Below, one piece after another: positions 26,168-37,312 of a DNA stretch of 64,000 bases. The first letter of the stretch is position 1, and each line of letters begins with the position of its first letter. Both the position numbers and the translations under genes were made by a program. The notes beneath the pieces are model-generated. The model was not told the origin of the DNA. It saw nothing but the letters and a program-made list of their open reading frames with translations, and ran no database searches. The stretch comes from Plasmodium brasilianum (lineage: Eukaryota > Apicomplexa > Aconoidasida > Haemosporida > Plasmodiidae). The stretch covers positions 1,783,001-1,847,000 of the forward strand of contig NC_090126.1 in NCBI RefSeq assembly GCF_023973825.1. The letters run 5' to 3'.

Positions 26168-28097
26168 GTTTTAGTAATGTTATATCACATGTTTATGGTT
26201 AACATGTACAAGTATGTATGTATGTATGTATGTATATATAAATATATATAACGCATAGATATATATGCATATATATATATATATATATATATACATATGC
26301 AAATACATGTATATTTAACATGTTAGGTGCATTTCCCCCCAATTTTTCTTATAATTGTTCGCATTACTTTTTTTTTAAATCTTTTATAAATTTATGGACT
26401 ATATATTATACTTAAAAACAATGACAAACGTAAAAAATAAAAAAAAAGGAAAAAAAGGAATTTAAAATATCATATAAATTTAAACACAGATTTCACTTTT
26501 TAAAAGTTAAAAAAAAATAAAAGGTTATATATTATATACGTATATATACATATGCATATATACGTATATACAATTATTTTTTTAAAACTCTTTTAAAAAA
26601 AGCAAAATTTTAAATGTATATAATTGTGAAGATATATATATGATTATGTATAAAAATAAAAGGATGAAATGTATAAAAAAAATTGGATAAAGAAAGAAAG
26701 AGCAATTGGGAAGAGCGAAGAAATTAATAAGTAATATGCAACATAAAAAATAAAATAATATTAACAAAATAAAATATTCAAATATTTGTTTATATATAAT
26801 AATAAAGCTATAACATGCTATATGTATTCATATTGTACAATATACATATAAGTAACAAAGTGCAATATATATATACTTTAAAATGGGAAAAGGAATATTT
26901 ACATTTTTTCTTTTTTTTTTTTGGGGTATTATATATAGTACACGCATAAATATAATAAACACGTAATATGTCCCATATAAATATATTTATACATAGCCTC
27001 ACTTGTTAGAATAATTTTTTCTTTTTAAACATTTCATTTATATATATCAATTAATAAAATGAAATGAAAAAAAAGGTACACAAATATTATATATATATAT
27101 ATAATTATAAAAATGTTTTATATTTAAGAGGATAAAATTTAATTAAAGATGGAAAATTAAAAAAATATTCATCATCATTCAAAAAGTTTATACCTTACTT
27201 TTTTGTATATCATTTAAGGTAGAAAAAAAAAATATATATAAATTTTCAATATGTATATTGTGTATAACTAAAAAAAAAAAATAAGAAAACATCTAGATTA
27301 ATGGTATAACCTAAAATTGAAGGAAACTAAAAATGGAGTGTAAGAAAAAAAAAAAAATAATAAAATGGATTAATAAATATAAAATAAATATGAACGGAAA
27401 AAAGAGAAAATTCGAAAAGCAAAAACAAAAAAAAAAAAAAAAAAAAGGCAAAATAAAAAGTAAAACTTACAAAATGAGCAAAATGGAAAAAAAAAAAAAG
27501 ACTAAAAAGTAGAAATTCTTATTATTTTAGAAAATTTTTCATTTTAATTTAATATACCATTAAATATGGGGAAAATGAAAAAAAATATATAATAGTAATG
27601 TTATAACAATACTGTAAAAAAAGCATACATCTATGGGTATAGTTGATTTGCATTTGTACACACATTTTTTAAAATATTAAAATTTAACAAGATATATGCA
27701 AAGATTGCGTTCTGTTTATCCATTAACGTAAATAACATAACTTTTCTGCGAGCATACAACATTTAAGCAATATTTTATATGCTCATGTTAAAATGTGCGA
27801 GATATTATATTTTCCAAATTAGTCCCAATATAAGAACGCAAAGCATTCAAAAGAAAAAAATGCAAATTTTCAAGTTTTTAAAATTTATTAAATATAAAAG
27901 CTAATTTTATTTTTAATATGTACCCATATACATATATATGCACGTATATTCAATTATATATGAATGTATGTACACATAATTTCGTAATTAAAATAAAATT
28001 GTAAAAACCAATTCATAATTTTTCTTTACAATTTCTTCAACATTTTCTAAATAATTAATTTTCATACACATAAAGGAAAAAAAGTATGGGAAAATAG
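26168..28097. promoter_or_regulatory. Upstream region of the NOT1 gene
   Basis: About 1.9 kb of AT-rich sequence precedes the NOT1 ATG, with GTATGTAT repeats and (AT)n at 26215-26295 and many A-runs. It presumably contains the promoter and 5' UTR. I could not identify a specific motif. Confidence 0.4.
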
Positions 28098-28365
28098 ATG
28101 TTTTTCTCTTTTAGTACTCCAAACAAAAAACAAAAAAAAATTTCGTCCATTTCTCAAGTGTTCGAAGGAACAAGCGAAGCAACAAAATACGCCATTTATG
28201 GAATAAAGAAAAGTTATTCGCATGTAAAAAAATGATTTTTTTCGCTAAATATTTTCTTTTCGTACAAAACAAAAGTAAACTATTCGAAAGAGCAAAAAAT
28301 GAAATATATATATATACATACACCTTTACATTATACAGTTAAAACTAATTCCAAGGCTTAAGTGA
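28098..28365 (+). CDS. Possible small spliced gene (50 or 60 aa), unknown
   Basis: A patch with coding-like composition stands out from the AT-rich flanks. ATG at 28098, directly after an in-frame TAG, opens MFFSFSTPNKKQKKISSI followed by SQVFEGTSEATKYAIYGIKK and SYSH. A donor CAT|GTAAAA follows at 28224. An acceptor TTATACAG at 28338 keeps phase 0 and adds LKLIPRLK before TGA (28363-28365). Alternatively, the GTGAGA overlapping that stop is a donor (exon 28339-28361), joining in phase to 28589-28619 to end SISKYETHI. Codon choice in this frame is more Plasmodium-like than in the overlapping open frame that begins at 28115. No family was recognised. A short amphipathic segment is visible but no clear membrane helix. 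It lies on the opposite strand to its neighbours. Confidence 0.4.
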
Positions 28366-29391
28366 GAATTATATTTTAATTTACTGTTCTACTGTATTTT
28401 GCTATACGTCACTATATACATACATATATATATATATGTATGTATGTATATATTTTTTATTATCTTCTTTTTTTTGTCCTTTTTGTTAAATATTTTTTTA
28501 TTAACGTATGCGTGAATAAAGTGTATGTACAATGACTGATATTGCTCTTTCCGAAAACATTTTAATCTATAACCTCTTTTGCTACTAGGAGTATATCAAA
28601 ATATGAAACACATATATGAATGATGTTATATTTTTAAAAGCACAACTTAAAATATTACATATCTTTAAATCTTTGCATTTTAGAAGTTAGTACACCCTTT
28701 TATTATTTATGTAATTCAAATGCAAACTGCAATAGACGTATATTTTGATGATGGTGGAATTTTGAAAATGTTATATGATGCAACAATAAAGAGGTATATA
28801 AAGATTAACCGCTAGATCAAACAGTTTCAACAGTTTTTAAGTGAAAGCATATGTTTATTTATTTTGATAACACTAAAGAGTGTAAAAAAAAAAAAAAAAT
28901 GAAGTAAATTAAATAGTGAAAAAATAAATGTTTTAATTCTATATAATAATACAAATTTTAATTCAAGATAAAAAGTGTTTAACATAAATTATAGGGAAAA
29001 AGTCATATTTGTTACTTGTATTTTACTGTTATTCCAAATTTTTTTTTTTTTTTTTTTTTCATAATAAGTATTATTGCTTTCTTCAATTTTCATATTTTTT
29101 TGAAAGCTGTATATTAAAGTTATAAAAAAAAAAAAATGGATTAAGAAATATTATTTTTAAAATAAAAATATACAAAAATTATAAAAGGGGCGTGGAAAAA
29201 AGAGTATTTTATTTCATAAAGGTTTATTTTATGAAAAGATTTTCGCATATGTACATGTACACACAAAATTATTCATTAAAAATGGGAAATAAGTATCATT
29301 TGTTGTATTCTATTTTACTCTATTTTACTTTGTTTTGTTTTATTTTATCTTGGCTTTATTATTGCTTTATTTTTGCCTTTTTTTTTTTGTT
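28366..29391. other. Intergenic, 3' flank of the HRDC gene
   Basis: AT-rich sequence with an unbroken T run at about 29039-29060 and several A runs. Apart from the possible third exon of the small gene (28589-28619), no supported feature was seen. Confidence 0.5.
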
Positions 29392-30228
29392 TTATCTAAT
29401 CTTTTCTTTATTTTTTTCGCAGTAACTTAATAAGAAAACATCTAAGAAATCATATCCATATTTCCTAATTTTATCTTCACCAAAACCGGTTAAGTTTAAG
29501 TTCTTAATATCGTCGATAGAATTCGGACGATGCAGCAATAGCAATTTTAAATTTTTTGTACTAATTACTTTTTCAGGGTCTATGTTATTCCATTTGGATA
29601 AATTACTTCTACACTCTAATAAATTTTTTAACAAGCTACTATCGTTATTATTAACTGATGATAGAGATGTTTGCACACACATCTTGTTCTCATGTGTTAT
29701 ATTTTTACTTTCATTTGGCTTAGATAATGTACTATTTGATGAGCAAATCTCATTGTTATTTGAAACAATGACACAATTCTGATAATTGTTATTATATTGA
29801 TAATTTCCACAATTTCGGTAATTGCTATTATTCTTGCCATTGTCACGATAATAAGGTTGCTTATATGTACTTGTTTTATTTATGAATACCCTCTTCTTTG
29901 CATCTTCACTGAACTCAATTTGTTTCCCAAATTGTTTTTCGTTTTTATTTATGCTCTCAATTATTATTTCATTTTTGCTCCTTTCAAAATTATAATCTAT
30001 AAGATTAATGTTAGATTTTTCAGAATAATTTAACCCGTCAACAATTTCTAATAATTCATTAAGACTTAAATAAGCATTAGACGGACATTTATATTTGATA
30101 TTATTTTCACTTAAATAATTTCTAATATTTATATTATTTGATGGGTTATAATATTTAAAAGGTATATTATAATCCTTTAATGATCTTATTTGGTCCTCAA
30201 GATTATTAATTACCTTATTCTTTCTCAT
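29392..30228 (-). CDS. Small HRDC-domain protein (278 aa)
   Basis: Residues about 198-269 match an HRDC fold: an opening helix with LLECRSNLSKWNNIDPEKV, then NLKLLLLHRPNSIDDIKN, then GFGEDKIRKYGYDFLDVFL. The last block is the HRDC signature in which a G.G..K...YG..FL loop and helix follow a 'RP.....L' turn. HRDC domains normally sit at the C-terminus of RecQ helicases or RNase D/Rrp6 nucleases, where they bind nucleic acid or partner proteins. Here no helicase or nuclease motif precedes it. Residues 1-70 are probably folded (helical, with SLNELLEIVDGL), and 75-195 are Asn-rich and likely disordered. There is no signal peptide. The ATG at 30228 is the only early Met and the gene needs no intron. 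Role in DNA repair or RNA processing is inference from the domain only. Confidence 0.85.
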   Translation of the reverse strand: MRKNKVINNLEDQIRSLKDYNIPFKYYNPSNNINIRNYLSENNIKYKCPSNAYLSLNELLEIVDGLNYSEKSNINLIDYNFERSKNEIIIESINKNEKQFGKQIEFSEDAKKRVFINKTSTYKQPYYRDNGKNNSNYRNCGNYQYNNNYQNCVIVSNNNEICSSNSTLSKPNESKNITHENKMCVQTSLSSVNNNDSSLLKNLLECRSNLSKWNNIDPEKVISTKNLKLLLLHRPNSIDDIKNLNLTGFGEDKIRKYGYDFLDVFLLSYCEKNKEKIR

Positions 30229-31834
30229 TTTTTGAAGAAAGCAAAATGGGCTTTAACTGAAAAAAAGCAAACTAAAATATACGAAAAAAAAAAAAAAGAA
30301 ACACGTGACATTACCTAAGATAACAAAACTTTGCATAGCATACCATAACGTTACTTAGCCTCATATATGCACAATTTTTTTTTTTTTTTTTTAAGCACAT
30401 TAATTATAATAATATAAAAAGTAAAAAAAAATATATATATATACAAAATTTATTTTACATTTACACATTGAGGAAAAACAACCCGATGATGTTCAACCTG
30501 CTCAAATTTCAACTACTTTAAAAAAAATTTTAAAAATAGCCAAAATAAATAAGATACCATAAAAAAAAATAAAATAAAAATGTGTACATTATCATAAAAT
30601 GAAAATAAAATCCAAAAACACATAATACGCATCTACAACAGAGAATATTAAAATTTTATAAATAATAAAAAAAAAATGTAATTTTTATTACTAAAAATAA
30701 GTAATTTCTCTTTATATATTCATTATATAATCTTTCCATTTCGAATTTCAATCTTATATGAAAGATAGCAAAATAAGTGTAAAATAAAACTAAAAATATT
30801 AGGATTGGAATAGGAATAATTCTAATTCTGATAAATAAGTTCTTAACTATCTACGCTTGTCAACTTCAATATTCTGAACATTCTCCTGCATACATTTTTC
30901 ATGAACAACATGTACGCAAATTTTTTGATCAAATATTTTACGTGTGTGTGAACCTTAATTATATTAATTTTTTTATTTTTTTCAATTATTTACTTAATGA
31001 TAATTGCGTATTTATTTTGAGAATGCAAAAAGAAATAAACATTGACTATATAAAGTTTATTATTTTGTCACATTTCAAAAAAATTTCAAAACGTACAACT
31101 ATTTTATATTTTCACAAAAAAAATTTCTGTATATATATATATGTATACATAAAAAGACATTTCTAAGTCTTTTATTTAATATTCAAAGGAGGGAAAAAAA
31201 TTTCCCTGTTTTTCATTATTAAATATGTTATTTACGAGTTTCAAAAATGGACTTAATTTTTTAACATATGCAACTGAAATATACCATATGTATACTTATA
31301 ATTTAGAATTTGCTCATATATAATATATTTCTATATACATGTGTTACTAGGTGTGAAAAAACTCGGTAGTAAATATAAAATAATAAATATCCCCTTATTT
31401 AAGACTTGAGGAAACATTTTCCCTGAACACACCAGATAAATGGCATTGAAATTGTACCCGTAATGCCCATTTTCCTATAAAATATGGATAGTAATCTTAA
31501 ATTTTTGATAATTCATATTAACCAATTAATGTAACATAACTATTTTATATCATGATTACATTGTGCAGAACTAGTAATTTATCTTTTTTATTTTTGTGTA
31601 ATGCATTTACAGTAGTAGCTTTTACTCGCTTTTTACATATAATATGGTTAATAGAATATTTATTATGCAGTTTATAATTTAAATAATAAAAAAATGAATA
31701 GACGGATGGATAAATGTACGAATATATGAATTAATGAGAGAATAAATATATGAATTGGAGAATATATAAATAAATGAAAAAGTAGTTTTATAAATGCGTG
31801 ATAAAAAATATGAACTAAATTTTCATTAATACAA
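30229..31834. other. Intergenic with a G+C-richer island near 31400-31475
   Basis: Upstream region of the HRDC gene and 3' flank of the alveolin gene. Most is AT-rich filler. A roughly 75-bp island at 31400-31475 is distinctly richer in G+C, follows a minus-strand acceptor-like TTTTATAG, and is open in more than one frame. It could be an exon or a short RNA (see findings). Confidence 0.4.
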
Positions 31835-32995
31835 TTATTTTCTTTGTTTGACTATAAGTTCTGTCACACGATTGCTGTTATGTGAATTATCGTCTGAAAA
31901 ATCGTTATCATATATATAATTCTTATTGTCTTCATAGTAACTATTTTCATTATTTATCCCTTTATGATCATTATAAGCTGAATACGAATAATAGTATTTT
32001 TCAAGTGGGTAAGAAGAATTATTGTAATTTTCATTATTTGTATCATCTTCATTTTTGCTGTTGTATCCGTAATTATTACCATATATTTTGTTATAAGTTT
32101 CGTCTTCTTTAGGAGAATTATTATTTTGGTATTCATAATAATCCTGAAATTCTTTATTTATGTTGTTGTTATTAGCATTGTTATTATTCATATAATATTC
32201 CTTTTTACAACTTGCATTATTTGTGTTTATATCTCTATCTTTGATATGATGTTCCTTTAGAGCAGATAAATGTATTTTCTGATTATTCTCTGTAGAATGA
32301 TTCATGTTTGGTAAACGATTATCAAATATCTGTTCTTCAATATAGAGACTAGGAATTTTATTTTCCTGCTGAAGCATAGGAAATTGAGTTCCGTAAGATA
32401 TTTTTTTATCAGGTTTAAAACAAAATTGTGGAACATCGTAAGGTAAAGGTATATTCACATGGATATCCTTCGGGGGTCCAACAGGCGTAGGCACATAAAT
32501 TGGTATCTCTATTTCGACATCTTCAATTTCAGGTACCTCGTGAATTTTTTCGATTATTTCTGTATATGATTTATGGACAATATGCTCCTGTTCAATATCA
32601 ATATATTCTATTGGACCTGGTACATGCCTAATTTTTTCAACTTCTCTTATTTTTAATTTGGGAACTATTCTAACTTGTTCTACTGGAATATCCACTACTT
32701 TTAAAGAATCAACAAATCTTGTTATTTCACGGACTTCCGGGATTTCGACAATCTTAGGAATTTTGTGAAAAACTGGTACGTCAACATTTTTATGAACATG
32801 ATTTAATTTAAATCTTGGTACATCGAAAAATGAAGGTGGACGAATGCATTCTTTTGTAATCATAGGGTCCCAGTGGAATACTTTTCCAACATTTCTGTTG
32901 TAAATTGGATTATCTGAATTATAATTAAATACATTAAAAGGGGAATCAACTGGTCTGGATTTTTTTAATCTCGAATTTTCACAATATAATTCCAT
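31835..32995 (-). CDS. IMC1l: Alveolin, inner membrane complex protein IMC1l
   Basis: Alveolins are intermediate-filament-like proteins of the subpellicular network beneath the inner membrane complex, giving shape and strength to parasite stages. Residues about 58-190 show the alveolin signature: repeated short Val/Ile/Pro-rich strands with alternating charges, such as KIVEIPEVREITRFVD, VDIPVEQVRIVPKLKIREVE and EVPEIEDVEIEIPIYVPTP. The N-terminus (MELYCENSR) has a Cys at position 5 that could be lipidated. The C-terminal half is Asn/Tyr/Glu-rich and low complexity. The gene is a single exon of 386 codons. Family assignment is firm. The subtype (IMC1l) rests on remembered gene order next to prefoldin 2 and NOT1-G. 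Confidence 0.88.
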   Translation of the reverse strand: MELYCENSRLKKSRPVDSPFNVFNYNSDNPIYNRNVGKVFHWDPMITKECIRPPSFFDVPRFKLNHVHKNVDVPVFHKIPKIVEIPEVREITRFVDSLKVVDIPVEQVRIVPKLKIREVEKIRHVPGPIEYIDIEQEHIVHKSYTEIIEKIHEVPEIEDVEIEIPIYVPTPVGPPKDIHVNIPLPYDVPQFCFKPDKKISYGTQFPMLQQENKIPSLYIEEQIFDNRLPNMNHSTENNQKIHLSALKEHHIKDRDINTNNASCKKEYYMNNNNANNNNINKEFQDYYEYQNNNSPKEDETYNKIYGNNYGYNSKNEDDTNNENYNNSSYPLEKYYYSYSAYNDHKGINNENSYYEDNKNYIYDNDFSDDNSHNSNRVTELIVKQRK

Positions 32996-34321
32996 TGTAT
33001 ATAGTATTATTTGCTACTTTATTTTTACTTAATGGTTGACAAAAATTTAGAAAGAATTAAAATATAACGGATAACAAGAAAAAGGTATATATATATTTCT
33101 TTTTCTTTTTTTTTTGTAAAAACGAAGCCTCTTACATATTTATCTACTTAAAAAGATATGCATCTTTGTACGCATGCATATATATGCTTATGTACTTCAA
33201 AATAAATGAAGTAAAGCTTGAAAGGGAAGAAATTTTTTAGTGGCTGTTTTTTTCTGTATAAAATATTTCTTTATTCTAAAAAAATTGCACAAGCAAATAT
33301 ATTTAAAAAAGTAAGCCCCAAAAAAAAAACAAAAAACAAATTGTAATACAAAGAATGTTGTAAATATAGACGCAATATAAGGTATTTTTGATATATACGT
33401 GTAAGAAGAATTTTTTTATATATTATATAATGCTAAAAATATGGGAAAAAGGAAAAAAAAGACATAATTTTTGAGATTTGTTCTTTAAAAAAAAAAAAAT
33501 TGCATTTTCCATAATTGTTTTTCTTAAATGTTCAGGCAAAAATATAGAGAATGTAATGCAACAAAAAAAAAAGAAAAAAATTCTTGTTCTTAATTTTATC
33601 GTGCATATAACGGTTATTTGTGCTTACTAAAATTTGCACATATATATATATATATACATGAACTGTTAAGAACTTTTCTTTATCTTTTTTTTTTTCAGTC
33701 GTAAATACTTATTAAGAGTAATAAACTGTCTGCGTTAATATAAAGTTTTATGTAATTCATTTTTTTTTTTCAAAATAAAAGTTATGAACAAGTAATATAA
33801 AAAAATTTGATCAGAAAAAGAGCAAATACTTGTCTGTAAGTATAAATGATGTTAGCGACTTGATTAATCTTGTATAATTCACTACATTAGCTATAGATTA
33901 ACGCTAGTTGGTGATTATTTTAATAAAAAGATAAATAAAAAAAAATAAAATAACTAAACAAATTTACATTTCATCCAAAATAAAATGAGCCCGTTCATTA
34001 TAATCTTTTCTCTTTTTATATTTCCACCGCAAAATTAATTGCTCAAAAAATAGATCTTTTTTTATGTTGTAATAATCTCTCTTTTTCTTACTAAAAATTA
34101 GCTACGAATAATTTTATGCGAAAATGGAAAATATATTCATTTTTACAATAAAGAAAAAAAAGGAAGAACAAATGTCTTAGGGTCATATTACGAATTGACA
34201 CTTATATGCTTATGGAAAAATTTAAGTGTTTTATATATATTTCTAGCCAAGGCTTACAAAACGAATAGAGAATATTATTCTTTGAGTTTTTAAATGTACA
34301 TTCATGTAAAGGTAACACATA

Positions 34322-34366
<45 letters not shown>

Positions 34367-35499
34367 CATACATATGTGGAATGTTTTCACTTCAATGAAA
34401 ATAATAAAAGGGCACAGCAAAATTTTGATCTACATATTTGAAATCTCTTAAACATATATCTCACACACGAAGCGCATTTAAAATAAAAATGGGGCCCACC
34501 AAAAAACCTTTATCTTATGTACTTTTTTTAAATAATACATACCTGTACAAATTTTTGCTATAATCGAAATACACACATTTATAATTCCTAGTGTAATTTA
34601 CAAATACGACTATAAATTTGTTTCATTTTTTGGTCACTCTCCGTTTTCTTAATGTTGTACTAATAAAATTTATAACTTATAGCTGAAACCTTATTTTTGA
34701 TAGTTTAAAAAAAAAAAAAGCTTCTGAAGAACATTAAATAATAATAAATGATGAAACTAGAAGCAAAAGGGATTTCGTTATTGAATGTAAAATTTTTAAT
34801 TTTACTTTGTTTATTATTCAAGTAAATCACGCATAACATCCTAATTTTTTGAATATATCATTTTAAGAAACGAAATTTTAAGAGCAAGTCCCGTATGTTC
34901 ATTTTGCATATAAAAAATACAGATGTGTTAAATTTACCATAAAATAAAAATTAAATTCAAATGAAAAAGGAAACAAGTTACAATCCCCTGAATTTAGCAC
35001 ATATTGAGAATTTTATTGCTTTGAAATAAGTAATAACACCTTTAAAAATATATAAAATAAAATTTCTTTATTTGTGTGGATATAAACATAATATAAAAAT
35101 AAAAAATATGTGAAAGAAATAAACGTTTATACATAAATTAATTTAGGAATTTTAAAATACATGTAAGAGATACCAGAGTAAGAAAAATACTTGCACAAGG
35201 TAAATTTTTTATTTTGTTTTATTTTTATTATATTTTTTTTATTCATTAGATCAACTATTTAGTACATCTTTTTTATTTACGAATGCAATAATTTTTTTTT
35301 CCTTAGTTAAATTATATGCCCTAAAATACAAATAATATGAGTACATTTTTTTTTAATAAAACATGTAATTTTTCTTCCCATACATATTTATATGTATATA
35401 ATTATATGCAATTCAAGCAAACATCCTAATGAGAATATATTTTTTCATATTGCATATAGAGCAATAATATAACATAAATATCGATGAAAATTTCACATA
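32996..35499. promoter_or_regulatory. Divergent intergenic region between IMC1l and prefoldin 2
   Basis: The two flanking genes point away from each other, so both promoters must be in this 2.5 kb. It holds a (TA)n tract at about 34318-34362 and many A/T runs. An open stretch of about 25 codons ending near 33886 overlaps a consensus donor-like GTAAGTAT at 33836 and could be part of a 5' UTR exon. No factor-binding motif could be named. Confidence 0.45.
34318..34362. repeat. (TA)n microsatellite
   Basis: TA dinucleotide run in the divergent promoter region, interrupted once near its left end. Confidence 0.9.
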
Positions 35500-36478
35500 A
35501 TGGAAACTGCGAATAGCATTGAATTGTCCAAATTAAATGAACAAAATGAAGCTAAGTCAGCATACGAACAAATTGAAAAAGATAGAGTTCAATTAGTATC
35601 TAAGATAGAAGAATTGTATCAAGACGTAGTGGAACACAAGTATAATAATAAATTATGTATATGTATATTTAAGGGTGAAAGTTTTAATTAAAAAAAGCAA
35701 TGAATATTATAATTTCAATTAACATAGTTCTTTTTTGTTTTTTTTTTTTAATATTAATATCAAAGATTAGTCTTGGAAGCTTTAGAAAATGTTCCATCTG
35801 ATAGAAGATGTTATAGAATGGTGGGAGAAATTTTAGTTGAAAGAACAGTTGGAGAGATTAAACCAGCTTTGGTAGATCATAAAAACAAGGTAAAAAAAGA
35901 CTTATATAATAATAATATTATTTATGCATTTGTTGATTTTTTTTAAAAATGAAATTAATTCAAGATTGCATACGTTCATTTAGTTTTATTCGAAAATCGG
36001 TTTGCGATTTAATTTTTTACACTATATATGTATCTCTATTCTTGTATATATATATATATATCCATATACATATTTATGCACGAATCCTTATGTATTAGTA
36101 TTTCTTATAACACATTTAACAGGTGGAACAAATTATAGCTGAGTGCCAAAAGAAATTAGACGAAAAAAATAACGAAATTTCAAAAATTGTGAAAAAGTAA
36201 TTTTATTGTATTTATTTATAAACGCAATTACAATATGTATATGACGAAATTGTGATTATTTTTTCATGATATCCTATTATATTTATTTATATATATATAT
36301 ATGAATATACTTAACGGACATAATTGCTTTAATATATTATATATTTCATATAAAAAATTTTTATTTTTATAGTACAAAGTCAGCGAATATAACTAGTGAT
36401 CTTGTTTCAAACAAGGCTCAAGATAATATGGGCAATTCTACCGACAAGGACAAAAAACCCCAAGGTGTCATTTTTTAA
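35500..36478 (+). CDS. PFD2: Prefoldin subunit 2 (four exons)
   Basis: Prefoldin is a hexameric cytosolic chaperone that hands unfolded actin and tubulin to the CCT chaperonin; subunit 2 is a beta-type subunit. Exons are 35500-35639, 35766-35889, 36123-36196 and 36373-36478, all joined in phase by GT...AG introns, giving 147 residues. The product has the two-helix coiled coil around a beta hairpin expected of the family. It opens with ELSKLNEQNEAKSAYEQIEK, continues IEELYQDVVEHK joined to LVLEALENVPSDRRCYRMVG, then the hairpin EILVERTVGEIKPALVDHKN, then the second helix EQIIAECQKKLDEKN. The C-terminal tail is short and polar. The single-exon reading (63 codons) is wrong because it runs into intron 1. 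Length fits the family. Confidence 0.95.
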
Positions 36479-37312
36479 TATTCTTAAAATATTTCTAAAT
36501 GTACGCATATGATAAATCTGCTTTCTTTTTCGCATGTCTATTTTTGTTCTAATTTATTATAATTTGTATTATTTTTTACATATTAAATTAATAAAACGCT
36601 TAATATTTTTATTGTATAAATATATATTATATGTATATATGAATAAAATTTTTTTTTTTTTTTATAATTGTGTGGCAAATTAATTTTTTTTCAATTAATT
36701 TATTTGCATATAAGAATAAGATAAGAAAAATATAAAAAATTAAAAATGCTTCCTAAATTCAAGAGAAAATCATATGTAAAATTAGTAGTATTGATCATAT
36801 TCTCCAAATTATCAAAATTAGAAAAAATTTTGCTGTTGAAAATTAATCCATATATAACGGTCAATCATACATGAACACTTATATATACTTTATGATATTT
36901 CAATAATCCTAACTAAAAAAATATTTGTGCTTTAATTAAGTTTTTTGTTTTTTCTACCTCATTATATGTTAACAAAGGAGTAAAAGGAGAAAAAATACTG
37001 TTAATCCTTTTTTTCGTAATGCATGTATATATATATACATATATAAACATATTTACATACATTTATATCATACGTGTTCATACAACCGTCAGAAGCGTCA
37101 ACAGGTTAAATCTATTCAACCTTTGTCTCTAAAAAATTTCGTTTTTCCCTTATTTGACACAGATTAATTTAGTACATTAAAGAAAAGGCATAATGAACAA
37201 CAGTGAAAAGAATGGTCCTCCATTTTTACACCATCTTCTTCGGTTTCGATAGTATACATAAATATATACATGGGTACGCACGTATACAAAACAATTTACT
37301 CCAATTTAATTT
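36479..37312. other. Convergent intergenic region
   Basis: Prefoldin 2 and LysRS both end here, so the stretch is two 3' UTRs. AT-rich with a T run at about 36648-36663. No gene or structured RNA was seen. Confidence 0.6.

Noticed and set aside
28111..28323. 70-codon minus frame and a 75-codon plus frame without ATG (28115-28342)
   Set aside because: Phe/Leu-rich or rich in rare CGA/CGC codons; the overlapping plus frame from 28098 has better codon use and a start.
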